Of a DNA stretch of 40,134 nucleotides, positions 17,329 through 25,700 are shown one piece after another. The stretch's first letter is position 1, and every line of letters begins with the position of its first letter. Position numbers and translations under genes: made by a program. The notes under the pieces are model-generated. The model made no database searches, had not been told where the DNA came from, and saw nothing but the letters and a program-made list of their open reading frames with translations. The DNA is from JAADHY01 sp964428935 (GTDB taxonomy: Bacteria; Planctomycetota; Planctomycetia; Planctomycetales; Planctomycetaceae): positions 1 through 40,134 of the forward strand of contig CAYSAG010000009.1 in the NCBI GenBank assembly GCA_964428935.1. Direction: 5' to 3'.

Positions 17329-17392
17329 TTTGGAGTGCGGCAGTCTTCTGCCGCTTTCGATCCAAAGCGGTGCAGGAGCACCGCACTCCAAA
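17329..17392. repeat. 64-bp nested palindromic element (dispersed repeat type 1)
   Basis: The outer arms TTTGGAGTGCGG and CCGCACTCCAAA are perfect 12-bp inverted repeats. Inside are two hairpins, GCGGCAG-TCTT-CTGCCGC and GCGGTGC-AGGA-GCACCGC, which share bases with the outer arms, so the element can fold in alternative ways. Its right-hand half is found inverted at 40107-40134, at the window end. Confidence 0.85.
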
Positions 17393-17403
17393 GCGCGTCC
17401 TCG

Positions 17404-17433
17404 GTTGTGGAGCAAGCAGGATGCTTGCTCCCC
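17404..17433. repeat. Palindromic element (dispersed repeat type 2), left copy
   Basis: GTGGAGCAAGCA, loop GGA, then TGCTTGCTCC gives a near-perfect hairpin. The same sequence occurs inverted at 39964-39993, including the flanking GGTT. It lies 12 bases after the type 1 element. Confidence 0.85.
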
Positions 17434-17876
17434 GTTGGGCGGCGGCCAGAGTGAATGGTTGCTCCACGGGCGAACCGACGGCAGCCCGGCGCAGCGGGCC
17501 AACTGGTTCGGCGCGCGGGTGTCCGGCAGCGGGCCGACCAAAGGGCGGAACCGGCGGCCGAGCCGACGCGACGGTTACAAGAACCTGCAGGCGGGCGCAG
17601 AAAGAGCCGAGCGGCTGCGGAGCTCACGCGGCCGCTCGGCTCGTCGTCTGTTTCCGTCTTTTTTCACCCGCCCGTCAGCAGGACCGGCCGGTCAGAACGT
17701 CGCGGTCCAGCTTCCGGAAAGACGCCGAAAGGAACGCCGCGGGCCTGCTGTGCCTGACTCGAACTCCACCGCCTGCCCGCGTTCCGCTCTTCCCCGAACA
17801 GCTTGCTCCGGCCAAAAGCCCCTTGTCGGCATCCCCCGTTTCCGCGAGCCAGTTTCGCTCGCGTGCCCGCGCGACG

Positions 17877-18002
17877 TCACTTTTTGACGAGCAACAAATG
17901 GCACGCTTTGCAACGCTTGCGTGCTCGGACCAGCTTCCCGCACTTGGGACACCGTCGTTGTTTCAACGCTTTTTTTCGCTTCGTGCGTGGACGAATCGGC
18001 AT
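17877..18002 (-). CDS. Very small basic zinc-ribbon protein, 41 aa
   Basis: The minus strand from the ATG at 18002 to the TGA at 17877-17879 encodes 41 residues opening MPIRPRTKRKKALKQRR. Then comes a CPKCGK knuckle (C18, C21), a basic spacer (LVRARKR), and a second CKAC knuckle (C31, C34), ending HLLLVKK. The two CxxC pairs fit a zinc ribbon, and the high lysine and arginine content fits rRNA or nucleic-acid binding, as in small ribosomal proteins such as bL32, bL33 or bL36. I do not think it is any of these by sequence. A CAGGTG ribosome binding site lies 6 bases before the ATG. It sits alone in a 1.4-kb gene-poor stretch. Confidence 0.65.
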   Translation of the reverse strand: MPIRPRTKRKKALKQRRCPKCGKLVRARKRCKACHLLLVKK

Positions 18003-18669
18003 GGTTTCACCTGCTGCTCAAAGTTGGTTGCTGGTTTTCCTGCCGACGGCGCGTCTCTTGAGAACACTTGCCGCTTCAGCCGCAAGCCGCCGCAGTCAAG
18101 CTTGCGTGCTTTCCCAAAACGCTCTGCGGTCGAGCCCGTCGCCCGGACCGGGGTCGACAGGCTCCTGACCGGCCGTTCTTTTCGAGCCTGGCACCTGAGC
18201 GACACAGAGCCGGCGTCTGCCGGGCTGGCCGTCGGTGACGCCGAACGAGACGGCACAAGGGCGAGCATTTTTAGCGAAACGGTGACGCGTCGGCAAGTAT
18301 TCGCCGCCGCGACCAACGCTGTCGGTCCGCGGGCGGCCGTCCGTCGGCGAAGGCTCGCCTCGTGACCCTGGAGAACGCACGCCGGGTCGAAGGCCGCTTG
18401 CAAAACCGGACCGGTTTGCTCATTCTGTCGGCCCGCGGAAAGAGCGTCCGCACGCCCGCTCTCGCGCGGCTTCGCGTTCGCCGTAGCGTCGGCCGAGCGG
18501 AGCTCAAAACACACGCCGGACGCTCCGTGCCAACCAAATCGTTTCGAGCCAACGCTCGGCCCCGGCTGCGTGAGCCGTACGGCGGTGCAGCGAGCGGCCC
18601 GAACGCACTCCGGAACGAAACCGTCCGACAGAAGACCGAAAGCAAGACACTCGAACCGGGAAGACGAAC
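18003..18669. other. Divergent intergenic region, 667 bases
   Basis: It lies between the small zinc-ribbon gene (minus) and the URO-D family gene (plus). No coding frame with a plausible start, no RNA gene and no repeat was recognised. Confidence 0.35.
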
Positions 18670-19674
18670 ATGAACAAGGTCGAACGCGTCGTTGCCGTCC
18701 TGGAGGGTCGGCGCCCAGACCGTCCGCCGTTTTCCTGTTGGTACCACTTCGGGCCGGACGCGGTGTTCGGTCCGGCGGCGGTGGAAGCCCACTTGAAGCA
18801 CGTCGAGGCGTACGACCTCGACTTCCTGAAAATCATGGACGACAACCGCTACCCGCGCACGGCTACGCCGACGGGCGTCGTCAGTGAGCCGTCGGACCTC
18901 AAGAAACTGACCGTCCTGAACGGAGACGAAGACAGTTTCGGTCGGCAGCTCGAACTGATTGCCGAGTTGAAGAAGCGGCTCGGCGACGAGCTGTTCATGG
19001 CCACGACGGTCTTCAACCCGTGGAGCACGCTTCGGCAAATGACCGTTCCGGACACCGGTCGGCACGGGCCGCCCAAGCTGGAGCACGGCCAGGACCCACG
19101 CGACCAAACCATGAACCGGTTTCTCACCGAAGCCCGTTCGGCGCTGGAGCAGGCTTTGGGGGTCATTGCCGAGTCGACGGCGAATTTCGTGCGGCACTGT
19201 CTGCAGGCGGGAGCGGACGGCATTTTCTTGTCGGTGCGTGACGACTGGGTCGGCGGCCCGGAAGACGGCCCGCAGCTCTACGACCAGCTGGTCCAGCCGG
19301 GCGACTTGCAGGTGTTGGAGGCCGCGTCGACCGGACGCTTCAACCTGATTCACGTTTGCGGCAAGGCTCGCCGTTTCGAACGCTTCGCCGACTACCCCGT
19401 CCACGTCATTAATTGGGCGGACCGTTACGCCGGCCCGTCGATTGGTGAAGCCGCGGGCTGGGTTCGGCCTGCCCTTTGTGCCGGGCTGGACAACCTGGGC
19501 ACGCTGGCAACGGGCACGCCGGAGCAGTGCGTGGAGCAGCTTCGTGACGCCCTGCGCCAGGCGGGCAGCCGTCCCATTCTGGTTTCGCCCGGCTGCACGT
19601 ACGACCCGGACGCCGTTCCCCAAGAGAACCTGTTGGCCGTGCGAAAGGCTTTGAAGGAACTGACGGCCGAGTGA
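18670..19674 (+). CDS. Uroporphyrinogen decarboxylase family protein (URO-D fold, not HemE)
   Basis: 334 aa. The opening MNKVERVVAVLEGRRPDRPPFSCWYHF matches the URO-D/methyltransferase superfamily. Later landmarks are LDFLKIMDDNRYP near 55-67, LQAGADGIFLSVRDDWVGG near 178-196, LIHVCGK near 227-233, and VHVINWADRY near 244-253, followed by AGLDNLGTLATG and a C-terminal RPILVSPGCTYDP. The HemE signature with its substrate-binding arginines (RQAGRYLPEY) is missing, so this is probably not the heme-pathway enzyme but one of the paralogues, many of which are corrinoid-linked methyltransferases or uncharacterised. No corrinoid protein gene is nearby. A GGGAAG stretch precedes the ATG. It converges on the giant gene with 34 bases between stops. 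Confidence 0.88.
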   Translation: MNKVERVVAVLEGRRPDRPPFSCWYHFGPDAVFGPAAVEAHLKHVEAYDLDFLKIMDDNRYPRTATPTGVVSEPSDLKKLTVLNGDEDSFGRQLELIAELKKRLGDELFMATTVFNPWSTLRQMTVPDTGRHGPPKLEHGQDPRDQTMNRFLTEARSALEQALGVIAESTANFVRHCLQAGADGIFLSVRDDWVGGPEDGPQLYDQLVQPGDLQVLEAASTGRFNLIHVCGKARRFERFADYPVHVINWADRYAGPSIGEAAGWVRPALCAGLDNLGTLATGTPEQCVEQLRDALRQAGSRPILVSPGCTYDPDAVPQENLLAVRKALKELTAE

Positions 19675-19708
19675 CGGCTGCGTCCGGGCCGACCGGGCCC
19701 GCGGCGTG

Positions 19709-22700
19709 TCAGACGGTCGACGTCCCCGACGCCGTTTCGTGCTGACTGCCCGACGGCTCGACGGGCACCACGTTCTGCCGTGGGCCTTGGCCCGTCCGTC
19801 GGGTTTGCACGACGAACCACCCGGCCGCGCCGACGGTCAGCGCGAACCCGAAGAAGCCGCCCGTCAACCCGCTCCACCAAACGACCCCCAGCGCGGCCAG
19901 CGACAGCGCCGGGCGGGCGGCCAGAAAGGTCCACAGGCCCGTCCGCACCACCAGACACAGGCCGAAGAAGGCGACGCCCGTCGCCGCTCCCGCCACCAGA
20001 AGCCTCAGCAGCGCCGCCGGCAGCAGCCACAGCCGCAGTTCGCTCACCGGTCCGCCCGGCTCCAAACTGCACTGCAGGCAGTGACGGGCCAGAGTGAGCC
20101 ACGGTTGAGTGGTTCGCAGGCCGGGTTCGGGTGCCGGCCTCGCTCCCGCTGCCGGTTTCTCACCGCCGGTCCCGCCGACGCTCGACGAAGAGGACGCCGC
20201 CTGCTGCCGAGCCTTCTCGGCCCGCTCCGCAATTGCCTCCACGCGCCGGTCCAACAAACGAAACCGCTCGGTCTGCCACGGCCAGCGTGGTTGCAGCTGC
20301 CACACCAGCACGGCCTGCTCCAGCAACTCCCACAGCGCCGGCCCGACGGTTTGGCCGGCCGTGAGCCGAGCCTCGAGGAACTCCCACACCCCTTCGACCA
20401 CCTCGACCTGAGCCACGCCGCGGCCCGAGAGGTGTTTCCACGAGCCGGGCACGGCCGCCGCCCCGTTGGCAGTCATGACGCTCACCACGTGTCGCACCGT
20501 GCGCAGCTCGGCCGTTTGCGGCAGCCGCACCAGCCACCGAGGCAACCACCGGCTGGCACGCACCCGGTTCGTCCAAAGCAGGTCGACCACATCGGTCGGT
20601 CCGTTCAGCGGGACGCGCACGCGGCCGGTGGTCTTCTCCGGCGTGGCCACAATTTGGTCGCCGGCCGAGACGGCGTGGAGCGTCGTCCCCGGCGGCAGGT
20701 CCACCACCAGTTCCTTCCCCGCCGCCACGACGAACAGCCGCGTCTGCCCGTGGCACGTGCCGTCGCGTTCGAGCCACAGGTGCGAGACGGCCAACGCCAC
20801 GCGTGGACGCCCCAGCTCCTGCAACGGCCGGACCCTCACCAGTCGCCACCGGCCGCCCACGCCACGAAAGACCGCCAGCCGGTCGCTTTTCTCCGAGCCA
20901 GTTTCAACCAAGCGACGCACCCAGTCGGGCAGTTCGTCCGCACCGACCCGGCCCGCGTTTTCCGGCTGCCACAGGTGGACGGCCGTCGGTTGGTTCTGAC
21001 CGTTCGCCCCAGACGGCCTGGCCACGGCCAGCAGCGACCGCACGGTGACCGCCTCCGGCACGCGTGGTTCCTCGAACGTCCGGGCGCGAGCCGCTCGCCC
21101 CCCGTCCGACGACGCAGCAACCGACGCCGCCCGAAGTCGCGTCAGCCGTCCCCGGACGACCACGACAAAATCGTCGCCCGCGTCGGCCGGCAGCTTGACC
21201 GCGTACTCGGGCCGACCGTCACGCTGACCAGCCGCCTGAAACTCCAGCGGGGAGCCGTCCAGACGCGACAATTTCCACTTGGCCTTACCCGGCAGGACCA
21301 GCTTCAGCCGACGGGGCAGCGAGGCGGCGGAACGACAGCGCAGCCAGCTCGTCACGTCCCACCCTTTCGACTGCGGCACCAGCAGCGTGAACACCTCGAC
21401 CTGCAACCGAGCTCGAATCGGGAACACCCGCAGCCGCGGCCGGGCCGCCGTTCCCCACGCGAACTTGCCCTCGAACAGGCCGGGCGACGAGCGCCCCTGC
21501 TCGGGTGGGTTCTCCTCCAGCAGCGCGGGCCGAGGCTCCTCCCACGCCACCCCCACGTCCGGGTCGCGGTAAACCAGCAACGTCCCCGCCCGACGCTCGC
21601 CGTCGACAAACTCCACCGACGGCAACGGCACCGCCGTCCCGCGCGGCACGAACCACTCGCCCTTCACCGTCACGTACTGCACCTCGCCTGCCGCGTCGCG
21701 CAGGAACAGCACCAGCCGGTCGCGGCTCGGACGAGCCCAGTGAATCAGCCGCTCCGCGTCGTCCTCCTTCACCACCACCGACCGAATTCGCAACCGCGGG
21801 TCGATTCGCAAGTGGTAGCGGAAGACGGGCCCGCCGGAATTCTCCACCTCGGCAAACAACGTCCACTCCACCCGGTTCCGGTGGACGTGCAACACCTGGT
21901 CGGCCCGCACGACGTGCTGAGGCGTTTGCGGAAGCAGACGGGTGGCGAGCGAAGCGGGGGCGTCGAGTCGCATGAGCAGTTGACCCTGACGGCCCGTCAA
22001 CGCTTCGCCCCAGCGCTGCTCGAAAGCCTGAGCCGCCACGGCCACCGTGGCCGGCTGGTTGGCCGACGAGTCCAGCTCCAGCCGGAAGCCGCTGGCCGGC
22101 ACCAAAGCCAGCCACTGGCTGGACGCTCCCTCGAAACCCTCCACCACAGCCGGCACGGGAACGACAGCCCGACCCGCCTCGCCGCGCGGCACCGGCAGAA
22201 TCCATTGGGCGCGAACGGTGAAGTCGCCGCTTTGCGGGCTGGCGAACACGGCATGCAACCGCGTGCCGTCGGCGGTCGCTTCGACGCGGTGCCCCAGCAG
22301 GCCGTCGGCTTGAACGGCCTTTTCTCCCACGCACGCTCCCGCCGGAAGCCGCCACACCACCTCGGTCACTTCGTCCGTCGCGTGGTAAACGACCTTGTAG
22401 TCGTACGACAGGTACGCCGGGTGAACCTCGACCACGCCCGTCACGTCGGCCTTCGGCTGTCGACGCTTGGTCGTTTTCAGCGGCCCGGGCTTCCAAGCCA
22501 CCCGCAGCCAGTCGACCTTGCCCAGAGCGACGGCGCCGCTGGGACGCGGCAACGTGCGAGCCGCTCCGGCCTCGCCCACCGTCAATTGCACGTCGACCGC
22601 CTCGGCCGGGAATTCCAGTTCCAGGCTCGTGCGAGGAACCGCCGGCAACCGGACGTCAATGACCCGGCTCTGCCCCGACGCCCGCACAGGCGGGAACAGC

Positions 22701-25700
22701 GTCAGCTCCACCACGGCCTGCCGAACCGGTGTGTCTGCGGCCTTCGCGGCCCCCGCTGCCTCGCGTCGTGGCTTTGCGTTCGAAGACGGCCCCCCGAGCG
22801 GCTCGACGGGCGAAGGCTTCTCACCGAACCGCTTTGCAGCCGGCGACGCCTCCCCGACCGACTTCTCGTGAAGCGGCTCGCTGCCGGAACGCTCTTCCGC
22901 CGACCGGCTCTCACTCGTCCACTCCGCGGGCGACGCCTTGCCGCCGGCCGGCCGACCCGCCCTCGCCCGGCCGCTCGCCTCCTGCCTGTTCGACTCCGCC
23001 ACGTTGGGCGGCTTCACGTTGGACGGCTTCACGCTCGCCCCCTCCGTGCTCGTCCCCTTCGTGCCGGACGGCTTCAAGCTCGACGGACTCGACTTCGACG
23101 GCGGCTGCTGCCTCGACGGCCGTTCCGCCGGGAGCGGCTCCACCTTCGCCGGTTCCTCCGCCGACGACTTGCCGGTCGGAGGCTTTCCGCTCGGCTGCGG
23201 CCGAGCCGCAGAACGCTCCGCACTCGACGACGCCGCTCCGGACGTCTTTCCGCCCGACGCCGTTTTCTCGGCCGTGTCTCCGGCCTCGCTAGCCTGCGGC
23301 TTTGGCGCCGGCACACGCACGGACACGACGAAACCTCGGCCCTCCGGCCCCGGCCGCGGCTCGACCAACCGGCCGTCGACCCGACACGCCTCCGCTCCCA
23401 GGTTCACGCCCTCCAGCGGAAGCCACACGTCCGTCGCCGGTTTCGAGGTGGGCAGGACCAAGTGCAGGCGGGCCGTCAGCGTGGCGAAGCCGTCGGCGTC
23501 GACTTGCAGCTTGTAGTGAGCGTCGGTCAGCAGGTAGTCTTCTTGCCGCTCCTTGGCCTCCACCCACCGCAACAGCTTCGGGTACAGGTCGGACGGAAGG
23601 TACACGAAGGCCGGCCCGTTCGACCGCTCCACCGGGCTCGGCAGCAGAACCGGAACGACCAGCGGCCGTTGGCCGGCAGCGGACGAGCCGAGCTGGCGCC
23701 CGTCCAAGCGACCGCTCGGCGGTTGGCCCAGCGCGTCGGCCAAGACTAGCAACACCAGCAGCGAGGCCAGGGCAACGGCCTTGCCCGTGTCGAACGAGCG
23801 GGTTTCGGTTGCGTCGTCGCCGGCCTTACGTCGTCGAATGGGCACCAGCAACGAGAGCACGGTCCCGGCCAAGCACGCTCCGGGAACGCTCGCCCACGCG
23901 GGCGGACTGGCCGCACAGGCCGCCAGCACCACCGTCAGCCAAACCATGGCCAGTTGTTTCTTGTACGACCACTCGACGTTCCGCAGCCACCACGCCAGCA
24001 GAGCGGCGAACCACAGAGCCATCCACGCCAACGCCTGAACGCGCCGGGTGTTCCAGCAGCGAACCTCGAACGCGCCCGCGGGAAACATTCGGCTGGCGCG
24101 GAAGGTCGTTCGCCAGGTTCGAGCGGAACGGAGCGGGTCGCGTTCGTCGAGGGACGGAACGGCCGAAGGCCGCTCGAGCCGGCTCGCGTCGTCCGCTTGC
24201 TGGACGCCCGAGCCGAGGACCGGGTCGGTGTCCAAGGCGGGAAACGGCGACCCCTGGCCGGACAGAATTTGCCAAACCCGCTTCCAACTGTCCCACCTGA
24301 GCGGGTTGAAGCCGGGCTCGTCGCTTCGCCGTCCCAGCGGCCCGAACAGCCGGACGGTCCACGCAACCGGCGGCTCAGGCTCAGTTCGGCACAAGCCGGC
24401 CGGCAACGTTCCGACCCGGTACTCCCGCGGCAGCACCACCTGCCACTGAAACCCCACGCACGGCACGTTCAGCTGCGGGACCGGCACACGCAGCCGTACC
24501 CCCAGCGGCTCCAAGCGACACGGACTGGCGTAACGCACCACCAGCCAGCGGAGCGTCTGGTCTTTCAGCGGCGGCACGGTGACCCGTCGGCCGGCTGTCC
24601 GCACGGGTACGGCTACGCCGTTGGCCGTCACGCGCAACAGCCGGCAGTCGGGCGGCAGCTCGAACCACAGTCGCTGTCGACAGCCGCCAATCAACCGAAC
24701 GACGGCTTCGTGAACGGCAGAAGCCTGGCCGCGCAGACCAGCCTCTCCGGCACTGGGGTAGGTGGTCGTGAGCAGCATTTCGGCCAGGAGCGGCCGCGTG
24801 TTGTCGAGCCCGGCCGTTCGCTCCGGCGAACCCCCCGGACCGGCCTCGGACTGCTCGTCCGTCCCCCGGGACCCAGCCGGACCGCCGGCAGAGGTCGGGC
24901 CACTGGGCACGACTCGCGCAGCCGCGGCCGTCGCCGCCTTGCCGGCCCGGCCTTTGGACGTGCCGCCTTGCCGTCGAGCGTTCGTCGCACTGCTGGCCGG
25001 CTGGCCGGGTGCCTTTCCCGAGTCGCCGGCCGTCGGCTGGTCGGTCGCCTCTGCGGCGTTGCCGGCCGTCGGCTGCTGGCGCCGACCCGCCGGACCGCTT
25101 ACGCCGGCACGTGCCTGCGGGTTCTCACCGGCGGACTCCGCTTGCCGACTCGTCTGTTGCCGCCCTGTTTCGCTCAGCTCCGACGACACACCCGCCGCCC
25201 CGACCTCCGTCGGTGGACCAAAACTGAAGACGCCCACGTTGACGGGCTGAGCGGCGGCCAGAGCGAGCAGCCGCTTGGTCTGGTCCTGGTCGGCCTGCGT
25301 CACCAGCCGCCAGACCGTGGTGTCCGACCACGTCGTGGCCAGCTCGTCCAGTTCCACCGGCTCCAGGTCGGCCTCTTCGCTGACTTGCGGAGCCTTGGCC
25401 GAGGCGGGGTAGGCCAGGACCAAGGCGGAGCGGAACGTTTCGCAGTCGAGCGGGATGGGAGCGGGAAGGTGGACGGCCGAGCCGCTGGTGGCGGGCAGGC
25501 GTCGAGCTTCCACGACGACGTCCTGCGGCCGAGACGGACGGAGCGAGTTCCGGAACCGCAGCACCAGCAACAGCCCGCCCTCTTTGTGCTGCACCGACCA
25601 GTCGGTCAGTTCGTTTTGTGAGCGGCCTCCGGACGGCCGAACCTGCGTCACCTCCCAGCCGGGCGGAAGCTGACACGCGACGCGGAACGTCGAGCCGGCT

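Larger units (their letters stand above)
17276..17876. other. Intergenic region carrying palindromic repeats, about 600 bases
   Basis: It follows the ABC operon and holds the two palindromic repeats listed separately (17329-17433). The remaining 440 bases show no gene; open frames are arginine-rich without family features. Confidence 0.4.

Noticed and set aside
19706..23749. Very long open frame on the plus strand opposite the giant gene
   Set aside because: It is the antisense of a GC-rich, codon-biased gene; the translation is glutamine-, arginine- and proline-rich with no signal, domain or start context. The same holds for the long plus-strand frame at 27772-31104.
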